This document shows positions 49,208-57,367 of a stretch of DNA of 64,000 nt, one piece after another. The stretch spans positions 2,914,001 to 2,978,000 of the forward strand of contig NZ_CBDDIE010000003.1 of the NCBI RefSeq assembly GCF_965228805.1, given 5' to 3'. The stretch comes from JASBTN01 sp965228805. Lineage in GTDB: Bacteria; Pseudomonadota; Alphaproteobacteria; Rhodobacterales; Rhodobacteraceae. Numbering within the stretch: the first letter of the stretch is position 1; each line of letters begins with the position of its first letter. The notes beneath the pieces were generated by a model that saw nothing but the letters and a program-made list of their open reading frames with translations, had not been told where the DNA came from and did no database searches. The translations under genes and the position numbers were made by a program.

Positions 49208-49576
49208 TCAGACAGGGGGGCGTGGGGGTGGTGGATCAAGGCCGCCGGGGCCATTTGCAAGGACGATGTCCTGGTCCGGATGAACCAGGGGCAATGGCCC
49301 GGGTTGGAAATCCGCAAGCGCGGCGGGCAAGCCGACGCCGGCAAGGCTGCATCCCCCGACCATCTCACAGGGGCAGGGCTTGTCCGCCTGTGCGGGCATG
49401 GAATGCCCCGCCATCTCGCAGTCCGGACCGGCGCAGTGGCCGCCGGGGGCTGCCGGAGCCTGGTCGACCAGCACAAGGCACAGGGCCAAGGCAGCCAACA
49501 GGCTGCGCAGGGCAAGAGCCAAGGGGGTGGTCAGACGGATCAAGGCGCACTCCAGGCGGGTCGGTCGTTTCGACAA
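49208..49576 (-). CDS. Cys/His/Met-rich secreted hypothetical protein
   Basis: A 122-aa protein with a hydrophobic N-terminal segment (about residues 13-38). A cysteine-rich middle follows, HCAGPDCEMAGHSMPAQ and KPCPCEMVGGCS, then a Pro-rich tail. The Cys/His/Met density suggests periplasmic metal, perhaps copper, binding, and its position at the head of the cytochrome/DUF411 run agrees. It resembles DUF2946-type proteins but that match is not certain. 101 nt separate it from the cytochrome gene. Confidence 0.6.
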   Translation of the reverse strand: MSKRPTRLECALIRLTTPLALALRSLLAALALCLVLVDQAPAAPGGHCAGPDCEMAGHSMPAQADKPCPCEMVGGCSLAGVGLPAALADFQPGPLPLVHPDQDIVLANGPGGLDPPPPRPPV

Positions 49577-49636
49577 AGATGTGCATGCTAGCCACCCGGG
49601 TCAATGACATCCGTCAAGCGCGGCGAGTGCCCGCCG

Positions 49637-50725
49637 CTACATACGGAAGTGTTTGGACAGTTTCAGCCCTTGGCCCTGGTAGTTCGACTTGATGTCCTGA
49701 CCATAAAGCGCCTCGGGCACGTCGCTCATGCGTTCATAGACCAGGCGGCCGACGACCTGGCCGTGTTCCAGCACGAAAGGCGCCTCGTGGCAGCGCACTT
49801 CCAGCACCCCGCGCGAGCCCGCGCCTCCGGCGGCGTCATAGCCGAAGCCCGGGTCGAAGAAGCCCGCGTAATGTACGCGGAATTCGCCGACCATGGCCAG
49901 ATAGGGCGCCATTTCGGCGGCGCAGTCGGGCGGGATGGCGATCGCCTCGCGCGAGACGAGGATGTAGAAGGCGCCGGGGTCGAGGATGATGCGCCCGTCG
50001 CTCGTGCGCACCTCTTCCCAGTACTCCGCCGGGTCGTAATGGGCCAGTTTGGACAGGTCGACGACGCCGGTGTGGCGCTTGGCACGATAGCCGACCAGGT
50101 CGCCGGTTTCGGGGCGCAGATCGACCGAGAATCCCAGACCGTCAGAGATCACCGGATCGCCGGAAACGATGGGGCTGCGCGCGTGCACCTCGTGCAATTC
50201 GGCGTCGGTCAGGATGGTCTTGCCCTGGCGGAAGATCACCTGGTTCAAGAGCTGCCCGGGCTGGGCCACCACGGAAAAGCTCTGCGGGCAGATCTCGGCA
50301 TACAAGGGCCCGTCATAGCCCTCCTGTACCCGGTCGAACTCGATGCCATTGTCGGTGATCACACGGGTCATCAGGTCGACGCGACCGATGGAGCTCTTGG
50401 CCGAAGCCGCTGCCGTCATGCCTTCGGGCAGGCGCAACCGTTCCATCAGCGGCACCACGTAAACGCAGCCCTTTTCCAGCACAGCGCCGCCCGTGAGGGT
50501 AATCTCGTGCATGGTCAGCTCGTCCAGCCGTTCGGTCACGGTCGAGCCCTTGCCGGGCAGGAACGATGCGCGCACGCGGTAAGCCTTGTCGCCCAGGCGC
50601 AGATCGAGGCTCGCAGGTTGAATCTGTTCGTTCAGAATCGGGGAAGAGGCGGCAATCGCGCCTTCGGTAATCATCTGGCGGATCTGGTGATCGGCCAGCA
50701 CGCCGATCTTGATGGCGCTGTTCAT
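49637..50725 (-). CDS. dcd: 2'-deoxycytidine 5'-triphosphate deaminase, long two-domain form
   Basis: Deaminates dCTP to dUTP, feeding dTTP synthesis. At 362 aa it is twice the length of the E. coli enzyme and carries two tandem dUTPase-like folds, as in alphaproteobacteria. The first half (NEQIQPASLDLRLGDKAYRV, SAKSSIGRVDLMTRV) has the usual DCD motifs. The second half repeats the pattern (ARSPIVSGDPVISDGLGFSVDLR...GYDAAGGAGSRGVLEV). ATG 50725 follows GGAGAGAG. tRNA-Pro is just upstream on the same strand. Confidence 0.92.
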   Translation of the reverse strand: MNSAIKIGVLADHQIRQMITEGAIAASSPILNEQIQPASLDLRLGDKAYRVRASFLPGKGSTVTERLDELTMHEITLTGGAVLEKGCVYVVPLMERLRLPEGMTAAASAKSSIGRVDLMTRVITDNGIEFDRVQEGYDGPLYAEICPQSFSVVAQPGQLLNQVIFRQGKTILTDAELHEVHARSPIVSGDPVISDGLGFSVDLRPETGDLVGYRAKRHTGVVDLSKLAHYDPAEYWEEVRTSDGRIILDPGAFYILVSREAIAIPPDCAAEMAPYLAMVGEFRVHYAGFFDPGFGYDAAGGAGSRGVLEVRCHEAPFVLEHGQVVGRLVYERMSDVPEALYGQDIKSNYQGQGLKLSKHFRM

Positions 50726-50745
50726 CTTGCTCTCTCCTCCAGATA

Positions 50746-50774
50746 CAAAAACACCCGCCGGAAAACCCGGCGGG
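50746..50774 (-). terminator. Intrinsic terminator of tRNA-Pro
   Basis: On the minus strand an 8-bp stem (CCCGCCGG / CCGGCGGG) with a 5-nt loop is followed by TGTTTTTG, starting about 10 nt after the tRNA 3' end. It separates the tRNA transcript from dcd. Confidence 0.85.
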
Positions 50775-50783
50775 CGGTTTTGT

Positions 50784-50860
50784 TGGTCGGGCTAGCAGGA
50801 CTCGAACCTGCGACCTTCCGTCCCCCAGACGGACGCGCTACCAGGCTGCGCCATAGCCCG
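50784..50860 (-). tRNA. tRNA-Pro (anticodon GGG)
   Basis: A complete cloverleaf on the minus strand: acceptor stem CGGGCTA / TAGCCCG, D arm with GCGC / GCGC, anticodon stem TCCGT / ACGGA around loop CTGGGGG (anticodon GGG, U33 present as T) and T arm GCAGG-TTCGAGT-CCTGC. Discriminator A and CCA are encoded. It reads CCC and CCU codons. It is followed by its own terminator and precedes dcd. Confidence 0.97.
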
Positions 50861-50930
50861 ACGTGAGGCTCTTCATAGCGTTTTTCGCGGGCAGGGCAAG
50901 CGGCAAAACGCATGAATTTCACCTTTTCGC

Positions 50931-52577
50931 CTATTGCATGCCGCGGCGGGGCGCATCGCGTTTCATACGGCCCGAAAGCTCCTGCAACCGGTCGCCGAGC
51001 GCGCGCATCTGGGCGGGGGATCCCTGCGGTGTGCGGGCGGTCAGACGACGCATGCGCGCGGCCAGCGAGGGGCCAGCGGGCGAGATGTCGTCTTCCTCGG
51101 GGTCGTTGGGAATATGCGAGATATCCATCGGTGCCGGGGCGGAAGTCGTCTCTGGAACCGGATCCTCCAAGACGGGCTCAGGTTCCGGGGCAGGCGACGC
51201 GTCCGCAGACGCATCGGCCATGTCTTCGGCAACCGTGGCCGGGTCTTCGGCGGGAGGCAATGGCTCGACCGGCGGCTCGACCTCCGGTTCGATGGGCGCG
51301 GCTTCGATGGTGCTCTCTGCAGTCGACGGTTCCTCCGCCTCTTCGACCGCGGCGCCCAGCGTTTCCTCGGGGAGCGCTTGCGCAGGGTCGAGGGCCGGTT
51401 CCGAGGCCGGGAGCCCTTCGTCAGCCGTCGGCACCTGTTCTGATTCGATTTCGGTCTCCGGTGGCCCGGCGGCTTCTGTCGCGGTCACCCCTTCCAGGAT
51501 GCCTGCGGGGGGATCAAGCTCCACCGCGACTTCTATGGCCACGTCGACAGCAACACGTGAGGGTGCCGTGGCCGGGTCTTCGCTTGGCGGGACGGTGATC
51601 TCGGCCGGAACGGGATCGGCGGCGGGGGCTGCATCAGCCTTGCCCAGGTCGCCGGTGGCCAGCGGCAGGTCCTGTGCCCCCAGGCGCGGCAGCTCCGAGG
51701 GATCTTCGAACTGGTCAACTGACTGCGCCTCTTCAACGGGGGGCGGGGTGAAATCTGCGCCATGGGCGTGGAACTCCACCGCCTCGGGGCTTTCCACCAC
51801 ATCCTCCTGGGCCAGGTCGTCGGTGGCGGCGGACTCGCCAAAGTCGAACCCGGTCTGCATCGGGGACGCGGACGGTGTGTCCGTGGCAGGCGGCATGAGG
51901 GCATCGCCACCGGTGGCGACTTCCGGCTCCGCATCGGTCATCGGGGCAGGTTGGGCCTCAGGGTTAGCCTGCGCGGCAGGACGAGCCAGAGGGGGCACCT
52001 CCGGTTCAGGCGTCGGCTCGGGCCAGGTGGTCAGCGGCGGTTCTGTGACAGGTTCCGAAACCGGTTCGGACGCGGTAGGCGGCGCCGAGATTGGCTTTGC
52101 TGGAGCCGGGGGAACCGGGATTGGGTCTTTCGGGTCAGCGGCAGGTTCGGCTGGGACAGGAGCGGGATCATCGACCGCCACCTCAACCGCCTCTTCGACG
52201 ACTGTCGTCTTCGCCGACGCGGGCGGCGTGGTCGCTGCGGCGGGCTGGCTACGCAGTTCGACCACATTCGACGGGGTCACGTCGATCATGGAGGAGTCAT
52301 CCAGCGCGGGCGACATCGCGGCGACATGTTTCACACCTTCTTCGCGCAGCAATTTCTGCACCCCGCGAATGGTCATGCCGTCATCATGCAGAAGCTTGCG
52401 AATGCCGCCCAACAGCTCCATGTCCGCCGGGCGGTAGTAGCGCCGCCCACCGGCACGTTTCACCGGTTTCACCTGGGCAAAACGACTTTCCCAGAAGCGC
52501 AGAACATGGGTGGGCACGCCTAGCCATTCCGCCACCTCGCTGATGGTTCGAAAGGCGTCAGGAGACTTCTTGTCCAT
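50931..52577 (-). CDS. MerR-family regulator with very long acidic tail
   Basis: A 548-aa protein. The N-terminal MerR-type winged helix (about residues 8-80: TISEVAEWLGVPTHVLRFWE, RRYYRPADMELL, GMTIRGVQKLL) is clear. About 400 residues of Pro/Glu/Ala/Asp-rich low-complexity sequence follow, and a short conserved-looking C-terminus, SLAARMRRLTARTPQG and MRALGDRLQELSGRMKRD, closes the protein. No ligand domain is seen. It lies downstream of ihfA in the same direction, a context conserved in the group. DNA target unknown; the tail may mediate protein contacts. Confidence 0.85.
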   Translation of the reverse strand: MDKKSPDAFRTISEVAEWLGVPTHVLRFWESRFAQVKPVKRAGGRRYYRPADMELLGGIRKLLHDDGMTIRGVQKLLREEGVKHVAAMSPALDDSSMIDVTPSNVVELRSQPAAATTPPASAKTTVVEEAVEVAVDDPAPVPAEPAADPKDPIPVPPAPAKPISAPPTASEPVSEPVTEPPLTTWPEPTPEPEVPPLARPAAQANPEAQPAPMTDAEPEVATGGDALMPPATDTPSASPMQTGFDFGESAATDDLAQEDVVESPEAVEFHAHGADFTPPPVEEAQSVDQFEDPSELPRLGAQDLPLATGDLGKADAAPAADPVPAEITVPPSEDPATAPSRVAVDVAIEVAVELDPPAGILEGVTATEAAGPPETEIESEQVPTADEGLPASEPALDPAQALPEETLGAAVEEAEEPSTAESTIEAAPIEPEVEPPVEPLPPAEDPATVAEDMADASADASPAPEPEPVLEDPVPETTSAPAPMDISHIPNDPEEDDISPAGPSLAARMRRLTARTPQGSPAQMRALGDRLQELSGRMKRDAPRRGMQ

Positions 52578-52656
52578 GGTCTTGACCGTATCGTTGGTGC
52601 TGCTCGTTCTTCACGTGATGCGTTTGGGGCGCGCCAGGCGGGCCCCCGGGGCCGCA

Positions 52657-52956
52657 TCAGCCCTTGTTGCCGTCCGCTACGCGGTCCTTCATCAGGTGCG
52701 AAGGACGGAAGGTCAGAACCCGGCGCGGCAGGATCGGTACTTCCTGGCCGGTCTTGGGGTTGCGGCCCACGCGGGCGGCCTTGTCACGCACCGAGAAAGT
52801 GCCGAAGGAGCTGATCTTGACGCTTTGGCCATTCGCCAGCGCATCGGACATGTGGTTCAGCACGCTTTCGACCAGCTGTGCGCTTTCGTTGCGCGACAGG
52901 CCGACTTCGCGGAAAACGGCTTCGCTCAGATCCATGCGTGTCAATGTTTTGGTCAT
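52657..52956 (-). CDS. ihfA: Integration host factor subunit alpha
   Basis: DNA-bending histone-like subunit of 99 aa that pairs with IhfB. It has TRMDLSEAVFREVGLSRNES, the core VKISSFGTFSVRDKAARVGRNPKTG and the DNA-intercalating arm region EVPILPRRVLTFRPS. Length is normal. It lies between fabH and the MerR gene in the typical alphaproteobacterial order. A 123-nt gap upstream separates it from fabH and may hold its promoter. Confidence 0.95.
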   Translation of the reverse strand: MTKTLTRMDLSEAVFREVGLSRNESAQLVESVLNHMSDALANGQSVKISSFGTFSVRDKAARVGRNPKTGQEVPILPRRVLTFRPSHLMKDRVADGNKG

Positions 52957-53079
52957 TCTATCCCCCGGAAATCCCTGTTGGCTTGTTGCAGGGAAGAATG
53001 CGGGGATCGGTTTTCCGAGTCAATATCAACGGGTTGGGAAACCCGGTTCATGCGCGGATTGAGCGGCTCTGAGCCTGAT

Positions 53080-54054
53080 TTACCAGCGTAGAACCACCGC
53101 GCCCCAGGCCAGACCGCCGCCAATGGCCTCGGTGACCAGCAAATCGCCTTGTTTGATCTTGCCTTCGGCCTTGCCCACGGACAGGGCCAAGGGAATCGAT
53201 GCGGCAGAGGTGTTGCCATGATCTTGCAGGGTGACGATGACGCGTTCCATCGGCACGCCCATCTTCTTGGCGGTGCCCTGGATGATGCGGATATTGGCCT
53301 GATGCGGCACGATCCAGTCGACGTCATCGTCGCTCAGACCGGCCTTTTCCAGCGCGGTTTCGGCCGTTTCGGTCAGTTTGCCTACCGCCTGGCGGAACAG
53401 CAGGTTGCCCTGCATGCGCAGGTAGCCCGATTTCTGGTTGGTCGAGACACCGCCGTCGACATAGAGCATCTCGCGCAACCGTCCGTCCGAGTTCAGGTCG
53501 GCCGACAGAATGCCGCGGTCAGCGTTGTCGCCATTGCCGTCCTGCGCCTCGATCACGATGGCGCCGGCGCCGTCACCGAACAGCACGCAGGTGGCGCGGT
53601 CTTCCATGTCGAGAATGCGCGAGAAGGTCTCGGCCCCGATCACCAGGGCGCGTTTGGCCTGGCCGGAAGTCACCAGCGCATTGGCATTGGTCAGGGCAAA
53701 GACGAACCCGGCGCAGACCGCCTGAACATCGAAACCGAAACCGCGGGTCATGCCCAGCTGGTTCTGGATCATCGTCGCGACCGAGGGGAAGGTGAGGTCC
53801 GGGGTCGACGTGGCGACGATCACCAGGTCGATGTCGTCAGGCTCCAGCCCTGCGTCCTTCAGCGCGGCCCGGGCGGCCGAGGTGCCCATGTGCGAGGTGG
53901 TTTCGCCTTCCGCCGCGAAATGGCGCCGTTCGATGCCGGAGCGTGTGCGGATCCATTCGTCGGACGTGTCCACCAGCTTTTCGAAATGGGAATTCGGAAC
54001 CACCCGTTCGGGCAGGTAGTGCCCAACCCCGGTCACAACGGCGCGTAGTGTCAT
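53080..54054 (-). CDS. fabH: Beta-ketoacyl-ACP synthase III (FabH)
   Basis: Starts fatty-acid chains by condensing acetyl-CoA with malonyl-ACP. The 324-aa protein has the catalytic C114 in VQAVCAGFVFAL, the His in VPHQANIRII and the Asn in HGNTSAASIPLAL. It begins MTLRAVVTGVGHYLPERVV. Its start overlaps the plsX stop by 4 nt, coupling fatty-acid and phospholipid initiation. Confidence 0.96.
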   Translation of the reverse strand: MTLRAVVTGVGHYLPERVVPNSHFEKLVDTSDEWIRTRSGIERRHFAAEGETTSHMGTSAARAALKDAGLEPDDIDLVIVATSTPDLTFPSVATMIQNQLGMTRGFGFDVQAVCAGFVFALTNANALVTSGQAKRALVIGAETFSRILDMEDRATCVLFGDGAGAIVIEAQDGNGDNADRGILSADLNSDGRLREMLYVDGGVSTNQKSGYLRMQGNLLFRQAVGKLTETAETALEKAGLSDDDVDWIVPHQANIRIIQGTAKKMGVPMERVIVTLQDHGNTSAASIPLALSVGKAEGKIKQGDLLVTEAIGGGLAWGAVVLRW

Positions 54055-55181
54055 TCCGCCTGCTTACCCTCTTGGCCCTCTGGGCTTTGTTGTCCCCGCA
54101 GGGTCTCTTGCCCCGGCGTCACGGCATCCTGACGCGGAGCGGAGGCGGATGCAACCCGTGCAGCAAGTTTCTGCGTGAAGCCCCCTTCGGCGAGGCGGAA
54201 GGCCAGTTTCACCGCCGCCGAGACTCCGGTGGCATCGGCCGAGCCATGGCTTTTCACAACGGTGCCATTGAGCCCCAGGAAGACGCCGCCGTTCACCCTG
54301 CGCGGGTCGATGCGTTTGGACAGGCGCCTGAGTGAGGTCATGGCCAGAAGGGCGGCGATTCGGGATAGAGGCGTGGCCTTGAAGGCCTCGCGCAGGAAAT
54401 CCCCCACCAGGGTGGCAGTGCCTTCGCCGGTCTTCAGCGCGATATTGCCGGTAAACCCGTCGGTAACGATCACGTCGCAGGTCGCGCCGGGAATGTCGCC
54501 CCCTTCGACGAAACCGACGAAGTCGAAATTGGCCCCGGGCGCGGCCTCGGTGATCATCTCATGCGCCGCCTTTAGCTCGGCGCGGCCCTTGTGTTCCTCG
54601 GTGCCGACATTCAAGAGGCCGATGCGCGGCCGGGCCAGACCCAGCCCGTTGCGCGCGTAGGAGGCGCCCATCAGCGCATATTGCAGAAGGTCGGTTTCAT
54701 CGGCGCGCACATCGGCGCCCACGTCCAGCATGATGTTGAACCCGCCGGGATTGCGCGAGGGCCAGAGGCAGGCAATCGCCGGTCGGTTCACCCCGGGCAG
54801 CTTGCGCAGGCGCACCATGGACAGGGCCATCAGCGCGCCGGTGTTGCCGCAGGAGACCGCGACGTCTGCGTCACCCTGTTTCACCGCATCCACGGTGGAC
54901 CACATCGAGGTCTTCTGCCCCTTGCGCATCACCTGGCTGGGCTTGGCGTCCATCGTAACGACCTCGTCGCAGTGACGGATCTCGCAGACCTCGGCGAGGT
55001 CGCGGCGCTTGGCCAGAAGCTTTTCAAGGGTGGGTTTGTCGCCATGCAGGATGAACCCGATGTCCGGGTTCTTGTCTGCCGACAAGGCAAGACCGGCGAC
55101 AACTGCCGCCGGTCCGCGGTCGCCGCCCATGGCGTCAACCGAAATGATGGTGCGTTTGCTGCTCGTGCCGGTCACGGTCAT
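54051..55181 (-). CDS. plsX: Phosphate acyltransferase PlsX
   Basis: Makes acyl-phosphate from acyl-ACP as donor for PlsY in phosphatidate synthesis. The 376-aa protein has IISVDAMGGDRGPAAVV, VSCGNTGALMALS, MLDVGADVRADETDL and FVGFVEGGDIPGATCDVIVTDGFTGNIALK. Its C-terminal ~25 residues (AKLAARVASASAP...) are a low-complexity extension. It is coupled to fabH and preceded by rpmF in the usual order. Confidence 0.96.
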   Translation of the reverse strand: MTVTGTSSKRTIISVDAMGGDRGPAAVVAGLALSADKNPDIGFILHGDKPTLEKLLAKRRDLAEVCEIRHCDEVVTMDAKPSQVMRKGQKTSMWSTVDAVKQGDADVAVSCGNTGALMALSMVRLRKLPGVNRPAIACLWPSRNPGGFNIMLDVGADVRADETDLLQYALMGASYARNGLGLARPRIGLLNVGTEEHKGRAELKAAHEMITEAAPGANFDFVGFVEGGDIPGATCDVIVTDGFTGNIALKTGEGTATLVGDFLREAFKATPLSRIAALLAMTSLRRLSKRIDPRRVNGGVFLGLNGTVVKSHGSADATGVSAAVKLAFRLAEGGFTQKLAARVASASAPRQDAVTPGQETLRGQQSPEGQEGKQAE

Positions 55182-55254
55182 ACCTTGGCCTGCGGGGTGT
55201 TCCCCAGTTCAGGTTCTGTACTGACACGCCGGGACCGGCGCGACAAGGGGGCGC

Positions 55255-55464
55255 TTACGCCGCGTCCTCGTCGTCGAACTCGGCCTCGTCCACCATGGCA
55301 ACGACTTCCTTGTCGTCATAGTGGCCGCAGGACGGGCACACGTGGTGGGGGCGCTTCAGCTCGCCGCAGTTCGAACACTCGTTCGGGTTCGCGCCTTCCA
55401 GGGCGTGATGCGAGCGACGGTTGTTGCGGCGCGACTTGGATACTTTGTTCTGTTGGACAGCCAT
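55255..55464 (-). CDS. rpmF: 50S ribosomal protein L32
   Basis: A 69-aa large-subunit protein. It has the basic start MAVQQNKVSKSRRNNRRSHH and two CxxC pairs (CSNCGELK and CPSCG) forming a zinc-ribbon. A longer acidic tail (VDEAEFDDEDAA) fits the alphaproteobacterial form. It lies between the yceD homologue and plsX, 73 nt before plsX. Confidence 0.96.
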   Translation of the reverse strand: MAVQQNKVSKSRRNNRRSHHALEGANPNECSNCGELKRPHHVCPSCGHYDDKEVVAMVDEAEFDDEDAA

Positions 55465-55660
55465 GTCTCAACCCATTCGTTCGGGGGCCCATTGGCCCGG
55501 TGTCTCGTCGGTTTCCGGCGCGTATACGCCCATCCTGTGGCGCGCCGCAACCCGGTTTGTTCATGAAGGCCGCGAAAATACAGCGAATTGCCGGTTTGGC
55601 AAGTGATTTATGGGGCAAAGGCGCCGCCTAGGTTCAGGCGCGGGCGCTTTTGCCGGGCAC

Positions 55661-56251
55661 TTAGCCGTTTTCGTCACCCCCGTCGCCGGAATCACTGCCC
55701 GAATCCAGTGCGGATTTCAGCGCGGCCAGCCCGGCAAAGGGCTTGGCGTCGTCATCGCTCATCGCCTGTTTTCCCGGTTCGGTGAAATCCTTCTGTTTCA
55801 GCGCCGCGCCTTCGGCTTGAGGGTAGAGCGGGATCGCGAGCGCCAGCGCCTCCAGCGCCACTGCGCCAAGGTCGATCACCGCGCCCAGCGGTTCCTCATC
55901 GGCATCCTCGGGCATTTCCGCTTCCGATGCGGTTTCGGGCTCCAGACCCGCGCGCCAGCTGCGCTGGATGTCTTCCTCGATCCGCGTGTTTACCGGCTCC
56001 AGCGTAACCACGCAGGGCTGCGTGACCGTGGCGCCGATATGACCGGTGAAGCGCCAGTCGCGTTTGCCCAGCGGGGCGAGCTTGCCGGTGACGCGCATCT
56101 TGCGCAGCCCGTCCAGCCCCATCTCGGCGGCAATGGCAGCAAGGGTGGCGGCGTCGGGCAGGAGTTCGATCTCGACCACGCGGCCCTGGGGCAGATCGGC
56201 CGGGCGGATCGGGTGGGTCAGCGGGGATTGGGACGGCATCGGGTGGCTCAT
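55661..56251 (-). CDS. yceD: YceD/DUF177-family protein, probable 23S rRNA accumulation factor
   Basis: A 196-aa soluble protein linked in other bacteria to 23S rRNA accumulation. The DUF177 core has VTGKLAPLGKRDWRFTGHIGATVTQPCVVTLEPV and the acidic stretch DEEPLGAVIDLGAVALEALALAIPLYP. It ends with an acidic tail (SGSDSGDGGDENG). It precedes rpmF on the same strand, as in most proteobacteria, and is divergent from bamE. Confidence 0.88.
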   Translation of the reverse strand: MSHPMPSQSPLTHPIRPADLPQGRVVEIELLPDAATLAAIAAEMGLDGLRKMRVTGKLAPLGKRDWRFTGHIGATVTQPCVVTLEPVNTRIEEDIQRSWRAGLEPETASEAEMPEDADEEPLGAVIDLGAVALEALALAIPLYPQAEGAALKQKDFTEPGKQAMSDDDAKPFAGLAALKSALDSGSDSGDGGDENG

Positions 56252-56331
56252 CTGGTTTTTCGTTCCTTGCGGCTTGCATGATCCTTGGGTAAGCGGATAG
56301 GGATACAGGGATTACTTCGCAAGGGGGCGGC

Positions 56332-56784
56332 ATGTCCATTCAGCGCAGCATTGTCAAAGGACTGGCCGGATTGGCCGTTGTCGCGGCACTGACCGCCTGT
56401 TCCGCCACCTATCGCAACCACGGCTATGTGCCCAACGAAGAAGAGCTGTCTTTCGTGGCGGTTGGCGTGGATACCCGTGACACCGTGGCCAGCGCCATCG
56501 GCACGCCGGGCACCTCGGGCCTGTTGACCGAAGGCGGCTGGTATTACGTGCAGAGCCGGTTCAAGCACTCTGGTCCGCGCAGACCCGAAGAGGTTGAGCG
56601 CGAAGTCCTTGCTGTCAGTTTCGATGAGGATGGCGTGGTCGAGAACATTGAGCGATTCGGGCTTGAGGACGGGCGCGTTGTGGTCCTGTCGCGCCGTGTG
56701 ACCGACAGCAACATCAAGGGCGTGACCTTCATCCGCCAGCTGCTGGGCTCGATCGGTCGTCTGAACGCCGAAGACCTGCTGTAA
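56332..56784 (+). CDS. bamE: Outer membrane protein assembly factor BamE (lipoprotein)
   Basis: Lipoprotein of the BAM complex that folds outer-membrane proteins, 150 aa. The lipobox LTAC puts the acylated cysteine at C23 after a hydrophobic signal. The SmpA/OmlA domain has VGVDTRDTVASAIGTP and TEGGWYYVQSRFKH. The C-terminal extension after ~110 aa (GVTFIRQLLGSIGRLNAEDLL) is typical for alphaproteobacteria. It is divergent from yceD across 80 nt. Confidence 0.92.
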   Translation: MSIQRSIVKGLAGLAVVAALTACSATYRNHGYVPNEEELSFVAVGVDTRDTVASAIGTPGTSGLLTEGGWYYVQSRFKHSGPRRPEEVEREVLAVSFDEDGVVENIERFGLEDGRVVVLSRRVTDSNIKGVTFIRQLLGSIGRLNAEDLL

Positions 56785-56828
56785 GGGGCGGGCGGGGCGC
56801 GTGTCAGCGCCCCGGTGCGACCGGCGGG

Positions 56829-57239
56829 TCACTCTTTCTTGTCGTCCTCAGGGGTAAAATCCAGCGCCACGCCGTTGATGCAGTAGCGCATGCCGCCGCG
56901 ATCCGGCGGCCCATCCGGAAAAACGTGACCCAGATGCGCGTCACATTGCGAACAGGTGACCTCGGTGCGCACCATGCCGTGGCTGGTGTCCATGTGCTCG
57001 TCGATGCCCGCGCCTTCGGCGGGCGCCACGAAGGACGGCCAGCCGCAACCGCTTTCGAACTTCTCCTCCTTGGTGAACAGGGGCGCCCCGCAGCAGGTGC
57101 AGGTAAATTCCCCTGGTCCCTCGGCAAAACCGGGGTGCGAGAACGGGCGTTCGGTCGCGGCCTCGCGGGTCACGCGGTAGGTCAGGTCGTCCAGCTGCTC
57201 GCGCCATTCGGTCGTGGTTTTCGTCACCTTTTCGTTCAT
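56829..57239 (-). CDS. msrB: Peptide-methionine (R)-S-oxide reductase MsrB
   Basis: Repairs R-methionine sulfoxide in proteins. The 136-aa protein carries the structural zinc cysteines in CTCCGAP and CSQCDAHLGHVF, the substrate site SGCGWPSF and the catalytic cysteine in RYCINGVALDF. ATG 57239 (MNEKVTKTTTEWRE) is the sensible start; the frame extends to 57296. It converges with bamE. Confidence 0.95.
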   Translation of the reverse strand: MNEKVTKTTTEWREQLDDLTYRVTREAATERPFSHPGFAEGPGEFTCTCCGAPLFTKEEKFESGCGWPSFVAPAEGAGIDEHMDTSHGMVRTEVTCSQCDAHLGHVFPDGPPDRGGMRYCINGVALDFTPEDDKKE

Positions 57240-57367
57240 TCGCTCTCCCTTTCCGGTAGTTTCGCATGACATGCCCCTGTCACATCTTGTGTGCACAAGG
57301 GCGCGAGGACATATTTAGGCGGGTGGCCTGACAGCGCCAAGGGGGCGCCATGGGCCAGGAGATCACG

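Noticed and set aside
50863..52437. 524-aa plus-strand frame rich in Ser/Gly/Ala opposite the MerR-like gene
   Set aside because: It mirrors the Glu/Pro/Ala-rich tail of the real gene in another frame and also runs through the tRNA-Pro flank; a composition artefact.
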